A stretch of DNA of 64,000 bases from Saccoglossus kowalevskii. Its lineage: Eukaryota; Hemichordata; Enteropneusta; Harrimaniidae. The notes under the pieces were generated by a model. It was not told where the DNA came from. It made no database searches and saw only the letters and a list, made by a program, of their open reading frames with translations. The stretch spans positions 94,250 through 158,249 of the forward strand of contig NW_003154741.1 in the NCBI RefSeq assembly GCF_000003605.2. The letters run 5' to 3'. Shown piece after piece: positions 45,507 through 57,410 of this stretch (the first letter of the stretch is position 1; each line of letters opens with the position of its first letter). Both the position numbers and the translations under genes were made by a program.

Positions 45507-45785
45507 TTATATGTTGTAGAATTGAAAAATAATAAAAGCTTTGGTACAAAATAGCAAAGCTGTGAAATGATTCAGATTTTTGATGCAATTTTTATGAGAT
45601 TTCCAGGTACTGTTTTGATCGATGGATACGCCAAAGTAGTTAAATGGTGTTACGCCCTCTATCAATGACCCACTTATGTCCAGGCTGCCCTCGATACCGA
45701 CATGTCTCCGGGGAGTTCGCATAACCATATAGTTTGTTTGTTTTTTCGGCGTTAATTGTTTGCCTGTTTGAATTAGATTATTCAT
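45507..45785 (-). mobile_element. LINE reverse-transcriptase fragment
   Basis: The minus strand reads TPKKQTNYMVM, then a loop, FNYFGVSIDQNSTWKSHKNCI: the segment after the RT catalytic core in Jockey/CR1-type LINEs (KTNYMIF...YLGVxIDxNLxWxxHI-type). About 90 codons are open and both ends are broken. No function remains. Confidence 0.75.
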
Positions 45786-48700
45786 GAACCCGTTGGAAGT
45801 CTTGGTTAATATGCGTGGGGTTAATAATACTTTTTTTAGAAATTCGAATCAGCTAGTGACGTGAGAAAGAGTCAAAATGTGAGTAAGAGTACGAGCGATA
45901 TTACAGGCTGCGTGATTGACAATTTGGCTGGTATTTTGTTATGAACAACGGATTTCCTTGGGTCCATATCATTTCATTTAGAACATCTTGTTTGCCAAAA
46001 AAACAAGTTACGATAGTTTCCACCAAGGTAATCATTGACATTACTAGGTTAAGTAATATTAGCCGTTAGATTCGGACGGGCAATAGTAAACTAAATTTTT
46101 AAATTCCTCTAGTTATCGGTAAAACTAGTATTTTTTAGGGTAGATTATACTTGGTTCGTGGAATTAATTTGGTGGCGATGTATTTGTAATTTCATTGGTC
46201 ACGTTATTAGTCCCCGTTCGGACACAGTCCGCAAGCTGTGTACGCGTACTGTCTACGACAACAGTCATGCCAATACGATGTTCTGATCAATCTCGAAAAT
46301 AAAACGTTTGAAGACAACGTGAAAGATCGAAATAACAAAATTAGTAGATACTTAAGTAAACTCTGAAACAAATGGATAACAGCCATTTTCAAGTCCACTA
46401 GCTTTCCTTATTAACGCGGCATACTACCACGATGCATCGACATGACTGGTACTACTGACCCCATGACATACCGTATTCTCGATTGCCGGTTTATTGATCA
46501 ACAACCTCATACCTCGTGTTACACAACCTGAGTAGGTATGACTAGGAAGCAACAAGGTCGCCTTTTTTATTGTGACGCAATACAATCGTACCAAGCTAAG
46601 TTGTTTTTATCCCCGTGTAAGAAAATGCTAACATTTTGGGGGTTTGCTTCGTGCTCCTCGACGTCCAACAACTGCTGAAGAAGATGATGTTGCGAAACGC
46701 GAAAACACGATTCGGAATCTGCTCAATGTGCATACTAAATTGACAAATTTGTTTCGAGTTTTGAAAATCACATCGGATGTTGTTGTTATATCGACCAATA
46801 AATAGACGACGGATAAAATAGTTACATGTCAATATACAGTTGTCTGTTCATCGCGGGTGGCACAAGAGAAATATCGTCATTTAGTTGCTATTTAAGTTCG
46901 AATTATTTATTAACTGACGTAAACTCTGGTCATGTTGCCTCATTTTTTTAATCAGATAATTTGCAAAATTTCAACTCTCATTCAAAATTCAGCGTGTGGT
47001 TTGGACCTATGTCAGTTTGTAAATTTGTAGCCTAATAATATCGTTATAAATATAATACATTGCATATAGATTATGCTATTGCTATTGTGTAGAAAAGAAC
47101 ATAACTATTTTTGTAAAATAATTTTTGACAGACTGCATAGTGCGAAGACAGGTCTCCAATTGTACAGACAACAATTTTATTTTATTCAGAATTCAATTTC
47201 AAGAGTGAAAATTACTTGGTGTACATTGTTTTTGAAATAAGAAATACCTACAAATGCAAAAATAACACAATATTGGGGTTGTGACACAGAAATCAAACTA
47301 CCTCACTGTAATGTATATTTACTTGAGATTTTGTGGATACATTTATGCTGGTAGATTGCAAATGCAAATTAAAATGTGGGAGCAATTGTGGAAATTAATT
47401 TGACAAAACTGAATAATACTTCGAAGATTGATTGATTGTAGGCGTGACTTCAAATCGCAATGAAATTAGCCTATTCATATGTTAATATAAATATAATAGT
47501 TTGCATTGAATTAGAAAATATCATACTATGCTGAGTAGAACTAAACAAAATTCATACATGTTGTAATGTCTGCCATCAGTATTCACACAAGCACGTCGTC
47601 ACAAAATCATATTGTGACTTCATTTGTTTACATTGCTGCCAACGAGTATAAGTATATGTACTATGTGACAAAAACTGACGAGAATAAGTCACAACTCGTT
47701 ATCTTGTGCCATGACCGGCAGTCGGCAGTCATTGGACTTTACCCAGGACCGTCTGTTATCATTAAGCTGAGACAGCTCAGCTGTGATAAATTGTGATGTG
47801 TACTGTAATCTCACCTAAACACATGGCAAGGCCGTCAGTAGTTTCAAGTATTTACTTGTGAGGTGGATCTACAGATATTTTACATGCAATGACTTGAATT
47901 GGCGGATAGTTATACGCCACACAGTATTTATGTAGGCCACGATTCTTTTATATCTAATTAAGCAGATCAATAAATGCAACTACTGAGTTACAGCGACTGT
48001 TAATCTCGTGTCATCTGGCAGTCAACTCTGCTTCGCTGGAAATAAGGTCAGTCACGAGGTTTGGGTTATCTAATTCAAATAAAATGTTTTGCAACAGCTT
48101 CTCACGAAAACAATTGTATAATCATGTGAATGTCGAATGTACATGTTGCACTTTGTTCATATAATTTATACTATCTATTTTGTGAGCACATGCAAATAAA
48201 TAAATGTACCTGGTGGTGCCAGGATGACTATTTTAGTGAATGGATAGGGATCATACCTGAGGCATACATACTACGATTTGGTTGCAATAAGCATTCTAAG
48301 TTCTGATGAATGTTACTTTACTGGCGGAACTATTATATGATAGTTGGGGATAAGATAGGATAGGAGGTTGTTGAAATATTCTCATAATACTACCTCTTAT
48401 TAGTACAAAAGTTTAAAAAAAATAAAAGACAGATTTAGCATTTGATCTAAAATGCTACGACTCGTGTGTACATTGTCACGTTCTAAGTGTCTTAATTACA
48501 TCACGCGCGTCGTCAGTGATTTGCACCCCTTCACACACTAATAGTATAGTCCAAATATAAAGTCAATAGTTCTTTATATACTTTGAGTCATTTGCCTGCG
48601 CCAGTCAATCGATTGACTCTGAACTGATAACAGGGTGCCGATGTCAGCCACAGGATATTGTATCATTTCGTGATTATTTGCAAAAACTTCTGTACGTGTG

Positions 48701-50055
48701 GAATTTAACCGATTGGAAAAATAGCGAGAAACAAGAAAAATTCAGGTACGATTATGAATTTTATAACTCATTTCCACCGGGGAGTTTGTAATTCACAATT
48801 ACTGAAGGCCGCGATTTTAATGTCATAAACTCGACGGGAGTCTCTAACTTTAACCGGGATACTACTAGTAACTGAACTCATGTGCCAACACAGTACTTAG
48901 TATAATATAATTCTTCTTATTGTTTTCTTGTACAAACATTTCTGGAAAATCGTGACACATTTCATTACCCGTTGCTGTATGAATTTCCATGTTGTATGGC
49001 GTGAGCATTGCTACACAAGTGTGTTCTGTAGTGTGGTCACACCATAACCTGAGTAATTACAGTCGCGCTTCTTGTCACTAAACAGTATCTCTTTAAAAAA
49101 AATAGGAGGAAGTCACACTCTACGACTCTAGTCTTTAAATCAAAGATATATGTTGTCATCGATAAACAGTGTCGATTAATACTAAAAAATATGTTCTACC
49201 ATGTTCTAGTCTCAGTGATGGTTATTTCTTCAGATAATTACGGCATATTACAACAGTATGACGCGATGCTCGAGGTTTAATCAGTAATCTATAAACTACA
49301 AATGACGTTGTCAGGGTCCTTGAATCCAACTCACACCTACTGTATGTAAATCATTTGGTATGCGTTTAATATTATAAAACATTACATTGCAAAGACGTCC
49401 ACTTAAATCCACTTCCATGACAGCTCGCATACATGACCACAGCTAACTAATCAACTAAATCGGTACAATTTACTGCGAATTGCTCAGTACATGTATCGAC
49501 AGTGTTTATTTAACCATTTACCTTCATTGGGAAATTGTCTTTGCTAGATGTTTCAATTTATGATTGCGTGGTGTTTTTATTTTAATACATACACGAACGT
49601 TTAAGCACATATAATATGGCAAAGGTCATAGAGGTCACAAGGTCACAATGCCAAGGACATTTAGCGAGAAGAATGAGACGGGATGTCATATTAAATATTG
49701 TGGACGTATTTTCATATAAAAATTCTTCAAACATCTTTGGTTTAGAATCGTTGTTTTTTTATGAACAGGGGTTTCTCGTTTGAGTTGCTATAGTTTTTGG
49801 TTTCTAAGCCAATAACCGGATAAAGACACTGCCGTCAATGGGAAAGTACATTGTAACTATTGGTAGTTTCTTACAGTTGTGGCGCTAAACCGATGGTGAT
49901 TAAAATAAAAGTGTATTTTTTTCATGAAGCTGATCATGGAGATCTTTCGAATGGGGATTATTGTCGTATTATTTTATATTTACTCAGTTGATGAAATTAT
50001 TCTGAAATTTCTACCTTGATAAGACGAGGCAATTGCCATGATCGTATTCAGTATT

Positions 50056-50460
50056 TCATTTTGTGATTTGTCTGTTTGTAATATCTAGGGTGTGGCGCCC
50101 CAATTCACCACGAATAGCAGAAATTGTGGAGTATGGATACACTTTAAGAACCGAACGACAACACTTATTTTGGACTGTTTCTATGTCATCGCCATTGTGA
50201 AAACCCCAAATTTCGCACCCATACATTAAAATTGGTTCAATTTTACAACCGTAAATAGTGCACTCAGTCCTCACGTCTAGATTGCTAAAACGTGCAACGA
50301 TTTGTTTGACAAAAAAACGTGCTTTATTTCTTTTGTTTGCCAAACACTGATGGGCATGGTACCATTTGCCTGTACTTGCAAAAAACATTATAAAAGTAAT
50401 TGTAGTCGGAAATATCTTCGAAATTCTGGTCCTGGAAAAACATTTTTCCTGTTTCTTCAA
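50056..50460 (-). mobile_element. LINE reverse-transcriptase C-terminal fragment
   Basis: 134 open codons on the minus strand with ASTGKWYHAHQCLANKRNKA, then CKIEPILMYGCEIWGFHNGDD and GELGRHTLDI. These are the thumb and C-terminal motifs of Jockey/RTE-like LINEs (PILLYGCEIWG...GELGRYPL-type). It ends about 200 nt before the TATA-like box of the FAM111-like gene, in opposite orientation. Confidence 0.85.
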
Positions 50461-50665
50461 AACCAGACTTTCTAAACACTATAATTTTTGCTTTTGTAAT
50501 ATGTTAATTTTTAATTTCCACTTGGGAATAAATAAATTCTGTAACAAGCGTTGTGCGTCGATGGTTAACTAATATAAATGGCTAAGTCATCAGCAAATAA
50601 CACATAAAAAAGATTAATGAATAACTAATAAATATAACAGATACTAATTTCGATATATGGATTCC

Positions 50666-50673
50666 TATAAAAA
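50666..50673 (+). promoter_or_regulatory. TATA-box candidate of the FAM111-like gene
   Basis: TATAAAAA lies 115 nt before the start codon at 50781, which would place transcription start near 50696-50700 and give a 5' UTR of about 80 nt. The region 50674-50780 has no upstream ATG in frame with the gene. A splice-acceptor-like TTCTTAG sits directly before the ATG, so an upstream non-coding exon is the alternative. Confidence 0.4.
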
Positions 50674-50780
50674 GGATAAAACCACCTGTATATAATACCA
50701 GCGGCCAAATAACCTTAGAAGGAGTATAAGCCTGTTAGTGTCATGATGGTTAACTATCATTTTTATGACTATTCTTAGAT

Positions 50781-53700
50781 ATGCCAAAACAGAAAAGGAA
50801 GCAAACAGAAGAACTGCAACGTAGCAGTTTGACTAAGTGGTTTAAACCATTGGTTCATGATGAAAATGCTACTTGTGTGGAAAGAACGTCAGGAGTCAAG
50901 GTAAGATCATATTTCCAACCAAATTTGTTTTTTGTATCAAAATTTCAATCCAAAATCTCCGCTCGACCTCATATATTTGTTATTTATTATAAACATGACT
51001 GAAGATTGAAGTTATACAATAGACAATTGCATCTTTAAATGGTTATACCGTGGACCACGAAATATCACGATACATGGTTTGCTGAAAGAGTCCTAATGCT
51101 ATCTTAGTAAAGTAGCTCAATTTTGAGGGTAAGCCAGGTTTTAGATTTAAACAATAATGAACGACCCGCCAACCCATAATGGGCGGAAGCTCAACATGTA
51201 TGGAGCACAAAGTGTACTTGAGTTCATTTTTGTATGATGCAAATCCATTGAAAAATTTGGAGTAAAAATCCACAGTGAACTGAACGTTTTCACTGGCCCG
51301 TGAATCTGAATAATTTGAAATGTTTTTCTGGATTTTTTTTCCACAATCTTATATGGAAACTAAGAAAGGAACTAGTTTTAATCCATCAAATAGTATCGTA
51401 TTTAAATCATTTACATTGCGAGTGACTTACGTGTGGTGTGGAATAGCATTGCAGTGATCGCCCGAGCGAACGGCACATAGTGACTACGCCGTATCGGTGT
51501 CCGCCGCGGTCTTACACTCCTGGCTTGCACAACGCTACGCTAGATCGCCGCCGCGAGTGTTTTCAAACCATCAAGGTGGGTGTTATTATCAACTATCCTG
51601 CCTGTGTAATAGCAGTAATAGTTATTTTCAAATTCTACGGGAGGCCGGCGATTTGACGAATACTTTGAAGGCAAACGAAACTTTGGGGCGTAGCGAGCGA
51701 ACGAACATGACCGGAAAGCTAGTGGGTGTTAGCTATCCTAGAAGGAGAACCAACAGTGATTTTAATCTCACTGTATAAATAGACAGTATAATTAATGCAA
51801 ACTGTGCCCGGACTGATACATTTACCGGTAGTCGACGCCGAGGAAATACAAGTCACGTTGGTCTTTCGTCGATCTCGTTTCGCAAATTGTGTAGTACTAC
51901 TCACTACAAAAACAGAACCAATTCATCTCTCTTTACGCGTAGACATACCCCAACTTCGTTTATCGCATTCGCTTGAATAAATTACCTTTGCTTAAGCTCA
52001 CTTCATCGACATGATAAGGCGAACTAATCGGGAGGACAGCGCCATCAGTTGCGGAATCTAGAAACTCGTGTGCTGGATGGAACGCTTCTACCGAACGCGT
52101 TTTAGCGTACAGGGCAAACGGCGATGACCTCACAGAATTGTCTGATTTCGATATTGAAATCCGCTGTTATACGCAATGGACCGTTTTATTTGATGCCGAT
52201 TCAAAGCGTTGGTTATGAACAAGTCGGAAAGCTAATACAGACAGGTCGAATACTAACGACATACCCTATAATTTGGGCCAGCATATGTCTTTCGTGTACA
52301 TAATATTAATTAAGCATTTTTCCGTTCACTGCGAGATCCCGCGTTATGCGTGAAATCGGAATAAACAAGAGCCATGGCGTCGTAGTGGCGCCAAAACATC
52401 GCGTGGAATTACACACATGTAAAATGCTGGGTTTTACACGCTTACTAATGTGCTATATACTTTTGATGACAGTCAATTTTGATGAAGATTGAAATTTCGA
52501 AATTGAACTGTAAAAAAAGAGAAAATCAAACTCAAAATCAAATCGAATCACAGATGTTATGTTTTCGCTTGTCTTGAGCTCTGAGAACTGAGATCTACGG
52601 TACCTTGGCGTTTGTATTAACATCAAAAGTGCAAGATGCGTGACATGATCATTAGTTTGTCTGCACTTCATATTTTTAAATCACTGACGTTTTTTTTTAA
52701 GAATAATTCCAATACGATCGTTAGAAGCGGAAATGGTGCTAAAACTACGAGTCCCGGTAGATCAGAGAGCAGCACTTCGTGTAGGTGCATTTTTATTTAT
52801 TATTATGAACATGAGAATAATGCCATGAATTCATGTCTGTCAATGTTATATTTAAATATTAAAAATTGAACGAATTAAATTCGGAAGTGACAATTCAGGT
52901 TGAAGATATATAATACATTATTTTTATTCATCTTTTAGATCATCGCAGACACTGTCCACTCGAAGCAATACAGGTATGCCAAAAACATAATTGGTGAATG
53001 TATACGAGCTGTACTTTTCACTAATGTGTTTGTATTTATTCTGGATATCGTCTATTATTTATTTCATACGAAAAAAGATCATAAAGTGTATGAAAGTGGT
53101 TATAGTAATTACTTTGCACTTTTTTATTCCATGTATATTCTACTGTGTTTCAACGTGGACCACACAAAGAAGAGGTGAGAATATTTTGCAAACAATGTCT
53201 TATTGATATAATAATCCTATACTCGCTATGCCAGGTTGCTGGAGTCAGGACTGATCCGTCTGGTTGAGTTGTTTCATAATCATATATGGTATTTTCTATT
53301 TCAACAATAAATAAGAATTATATAGTGTAATATGCGAAATAGAAATTTAGAGTGCATTACATTAATATTGACCTTTGTGTCGTACACAATGAACACAAAC
53401 ATTTGCCTATGTTAAGTAATATGTACTTTCATATATTGGTATATTCGTTTCTGAACATTCAATACTTTCAGACGTCATTGTCAACTTTTACTCAAAGCAT
53501 GTCATTTTATTATTTTAAACAAATAAAAATTCATTTCCAGAAACGGTGACCGCGTCTTTGCGAGAAAGACGTCCGCTGACAGTAAGTATTTTAAGTACAT
53601 CGGTCTTCTATTAGTCCCTATCAGAAACAGGGATTTGTGATTTCGGCTCAATGTTTCGTCCACCTGCGTGTCATTTCGAAGATAGTTTAGTTATTCCCTT

Positions 53701-56700
53701 GACCTTGACAGACTGGGGGCTTTTTTGGCCCAAACACAAACATCGACGATTAAACATATCTATGTTTAGGGATTCCTCGACCGATTTCATTAAACGGAGT
53801 ATTGGAACCAGCCATGGTGGGTTGCTGGTGCACGTCGCTTTTTTACAATCTGGCCGACTGACTGATATTTCTGCTTTTTATATGTATTTTACCAATTCCT
53901 TAGGTACCGTTTAGGAATGTTGGGCTGGCTGCCATTTGCTTATTGCTCATTGCGGGTTTAATCTAAAGTTCAGTTTGCAGAATATAAATCGGCAATTGGA
54001 ATTCACATCGGAACATGAATCCGCAATCAGAAATCATTTTTGTCAATTTTCTGTCAGCAAACTTAGCATGGACATACCATACACTTGTTTTGATGTACGC
54101 TAGTTTGCATTGTGATTGTAATAAACAATGATTGACTAATAGACATCATAGTTTTACAATTTTTCGGACATACATTGACAGATTGTCTTTCCTCAGCGAG
54201 TAGTACCTTAGCATGCAATGTTTTATTTCATATTTGCTGGAATTGTTGTTAAATCATTATGCATTGTTCGTGAAAATCACACATCCTAGTAATGTTATGC
54301 TAGTACCATTGTTATGTAACTGATAATTTCCAATGATACATGTACATTATTTTAATGCGAAGCTTTAAACTTGAACTGCAATTGCAACTGCTTACAGCAA
54401 AAAATTATCGTCAAATTTGTAAATTAGTTACTTTGTACCCTACGAAAACGCTAGCCTGTGTTCATTTATTCATCACGCATATATTGTCCTTATATAAATA
54501 TACCAGGGAATCACAACAAAAAATCACATAGAAGAGCATCTGAAAAGGAAGCTGAAGGTCGCATTGATATGGCACATATGAATACTAGCAGTCAAAGAAG
54601 AGTTACAAGACAAACTTCTCTTGTCAGTAAGTAGTGTTAACTATAACTACATGTTGTTAGTCAACCCGTCATTCAAGGAGACCAATTGCTATGGAAAATC
54701 GTCAAGTTTTTACTGGTTAACCAATTATTTTGTGTTATGTGCATTCAAGATCACACACACCAAAAGTATGTCTGAGAAGTTTTAGCTGAGTTGAGTTCGG
54801 ACTTTCTTTCCCATTTTTTACATAACATAACTACTACTAGCACGTTATTCTGCATAATCAATTTATGAGTATTTATGAACGTGACAAGATTTGAGAATCG
54901 ATCACTGACATCAAATTTCTGATAGATCAAAGTACAATATGTTTGTGCTATGAAACTTTGCGATTTCGAGCAAGCAGGGGCGTTGCGTTTTGTACCATAA
55001 ATTCACAATTTGGTCTTTTCTATTAATATATATTGATTATGGAATGCACGGTCTCTTAAAATGACGCGAGTGTTGACTTTGTATCTAGATGGCGGGAGGC
55101 CATTATGTAGGTGATGATCCGCAGGCAGGACATTATTTAAATAATTCCCCATACTGAGACAAGCAGTCAGAGAAAGGTCACGCGCAGTGTTGTAAGCTAC
55201 GCTGGTGTAGAACCCATTACTCAAAGTTGTATTCATCTGTCGACACTGAGAGTATGGAATCAAACTAAAACTCTTGTCAACAACTTTTAAACCGTGTGCA
55301 TGAATATAATAGGATATATTACTGTTTTATAAGTGTTTACAGTGTGAAAATGTTCCTAAGAATCTATAAGATGTAGTTTGGATGGATACATTAATCTCCA
55401 TCTATATATTATTCCAGGTGATCGGCATGAAGAGGCACCAGCTACAGAAAGTGCATCTAAAGTGGACTTGGATCTGAAAAGGTATTAACAATAATAATCA
55501 GTGAAATATCTTAAATTTTATAATGTGTCAAACGTCCATGTCTGAATAGTCTTAAAAATACTAGTGTATATGCTTGCTGGCCCGTACATTTGTTCGCATC
55601 ATTTAGTCAGTGATAAATAACGTGTTAATGTGGCATTAACTTTGACTAGTTTCCTTTATTAGCTTAGGGAACACAATTTATAAGACGTGCGTATTAAACT
55701 ATCTAGATAAGACGTGATCTTCAATTGTACGCTTCAATTGTTTGCCTAATTTGCATATGATAAATAAATGTTAATTATAACATATCTTTCATTACAGAAC
55801 AAAGAAAAACACATTAACGTTTCACTTGAAAATAGGAAAGTGCAAGGAACTAAAAAAACACATATTGGAATTTGACGAACACGATACTATTCTTGATGTA
55901 ATTGAGCGTTTTCTCGACAAAGACAAATACAAATACAAATCAATCATCAATAATTTGTTTCCGGAAGTTAACATTAGTGAACAACGCAACATAGAAAGAT
56001 ATATTCCTAATTTTGGCATGCCTGCGAAGTTAGTAGCAGGGGAGACTAGTCGTCATTGAATAAAAGGTTCAACCCAAAGTAACAAAGTACAGAAGACAGC
56101 TCGAACAAGGAGATAGCTATCTCGGTATATTTTATGTCAGTTATGTTGAGAAACATAAACCGAACAAAAAGGTTACAATTTTGAATCATTGTCATTACAA
56201 AAATCAACTTTTAGGTGTCATGGTCATTCAGGACGATACTCTGTCTGATGCCTTAATACGCGACAGACGTTTTAATGAAGAAATTAGAAAATGTGAACTT
56301 AGAGAAACTTCAGCTGGGGAAAATAATGTTAGCTTAGACCAACAGGCTTCAAGCTATATTGGTAAAATATTTTCTGTCATTTGGTTCGAGGCAAAACAAG
56401 GCGGCTCTAGTAGAATCGCCTCAGTGTCTCAAGGGATACCACAGCAAATCGATCGATCTGTAGACGCCACTTTAATTTTGTCGAAACTTGGTGAAATTGA
56501 AGACACCGCTAAAGAAGTTCGTAAGGTATTGCAACAGACTAAACCCAAGGCAACTGCAAATAATGTAAGAAATCGGTTGTCAAATTTATTCAGTTCAACT
56601 TTCACAGGCATTCCTTTAAATGTCTTGAATCATCTACAGAAATCAGTAGGTATTATAAAGTGGCCTCATAGTAAGAATGGCACTGCTTTCAGATTGGGCT

Positions 56701-57410
56701 CTAAGTACATCATAACTAATTACCATGTAGTTAGATTGATATACGACGCAATGAGGGCAAATCCATTTAGACCAGATGATGTAACTATTAGTTTTAATTT
56801 TGTTAGTACACAACACAGCTTAACAAATTATACATTGCGACACGATAGAATGAAATTCCATATGCCTTTCTTCAGTGAAATCGAAGACCTTGACTATGCA
56901 ATTTTAGAATTAGACATTGACGAAGATATGGAAATTGATGTGCAAGACGGCAATGGTATATCTGGCCAAAATGAAGACCAACAAATTCCAGCATCGTTAA
57001 CTGGTAATCTAGGTCGAATTCCCATTGAGCCGTCGGCTATAAATATATTAGGCCATCCTCAGGGCCAAGCAATGCTTTTAGATGCTCGGTGTACACTTAA
57101 AATTACCACACTTTGTGAATTCCCTGTGTATTATCAGAAAAGCTTTTCACTGGACGATATCATGGTTTCTTCCGATACTAGACGTATAAATTATGAAACG
57201 TGTCTGCTTCACGGAGCTTCAGGGTCCCCAGTTTTCACAAATGAAGGAATCATTATTGCTCTTCACACTCGCGGCTTTCCACCAACTGGAACACACAACA
57301 ACTCCGTCTTTGAACAAGGGGTTGCTATATTCGAAATTATGAAACATGCGAAAAATCTAGCTACCAAACAAGATACCCTTGATATTTGGAAAGATTTATT
57401 TGAAAATTGA
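50781..57410 (+). CDS. FAM111-like serine protease (PIP box, ubiquitin-like domain, trypsin-like domain)
   Basis: Exons: 50781-50900, 52939-52973, 53541-53581, 54507-54626, 55418-55481, 55798 to about 56028, and about 56093 to the TGA at 57408-57410. The first five junctions keep one open frame. N-terminus: RSSLTKWFKP (residues 14-23) at the place of the FAM111A PCNA-interacting motif. Then a basic linker. A ubiquitin-like domain starts with TLTFHLKIGK and ends with NFGMPAK. A second such region (DDTLSDALIRDRRF) follows, then the protease domain: His 56724-56726 in ITNYHVV, Asp 56892-56894 in EDLDYAIL, Ser 57219-57221 in HGASGSPVF, matching the FAM111A triad. Human FAM111A is a nuclear PCNA-linked protease that removes DNA-protein crosslinks and restricts some viruses. 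The frame problem at 56029-56092 is described separately; if it is a real lesion this is a pseudogene. Confidence 0.82.
50901..52938 (+). other. First intron of the FAM111-like gene, with a CpG-richer patch
   Basis: 2-kb intron between the PIP-box exon and the second exon. The part 51420-52420 has many CG dinucleotides (CCGCCGCGAG, GTAGCGAGCGAACG), unlike the rest of the window. It could be a promoter-like region or an old repeat. A tempting small exon at 52702-52780 was tested and rejected on phase. Confidence 0.5.
52974..55417 (+). other. Introns 2-4 of the FAM111-like gene
   Basis: Introns 52974-53540, 53582-54506 and 54627-55417 separate the tiny linker exons. They are AT-rich. The minus frame 55003-55263 is uninterrupted for 86 codons but shows no family motif. 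Nothing else recognised. Confidence 0.6.
56029..56092 (+). other. Frame break in the FAM111-like gene: very short intron or two lesions
   Basis: The ubiquitin-like exon (frame of 55799) would stop at TGA 56057-56059, whereas the downstream part is open in another frame from 56064 to 57410. A GT-AG intron 56029-56092 (64 nt, GTTAGT to TACAG) restores the frame; 56033-56099 (67 nt) also does. Against splicing: the text across the gap still resembles FAM111A. AKLVAGE in one frame is followed by LVVIE in the other, then TAA 56061-56063. That would fit one extra base in the G run 56039-56042 plus a stop. The shortest intron of the neighbouring RNF213-like gene is 84 nt. Confidence 0.6.

Larger units (their letters stand above)
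38284..50665. other. 12.4-kb gene-poor intergenic region
   Basis: AT-rich DNA between the two genes. All open frames are short and lack codon-level or motif support. The only features I can support are the LINE scraps, a LINE-tail-like stretch, a small hairpin and one promoter-like spot (each listed). The stretches 38900-43600, 43900-45150, 45800-50050 hold nothing else that I recognise. Confidence 0.65.

Noticed and set aside
47566-47796. 76-codon plus-strand frame in the intergenic region
   Set aside because: No recognised domain, no promoter or splice signals, and length within chance expectation.
52702-52780. Serine-rich exon candidate (AATAATTCC... to donor GTAGGT) in the FAM111-like gene
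   Set aside because: Its length (79, or 77 with the alternative donor) makes the following exons stop or leaves the 54507 exon out of phase; skipping it gives one continuous open frame.
55003-55263. 86-codon minus-strand frame in an intron of the FAM111-like gene
   Set aside because: I looked for a LINE C-terminal motif and found none; kept as intron.
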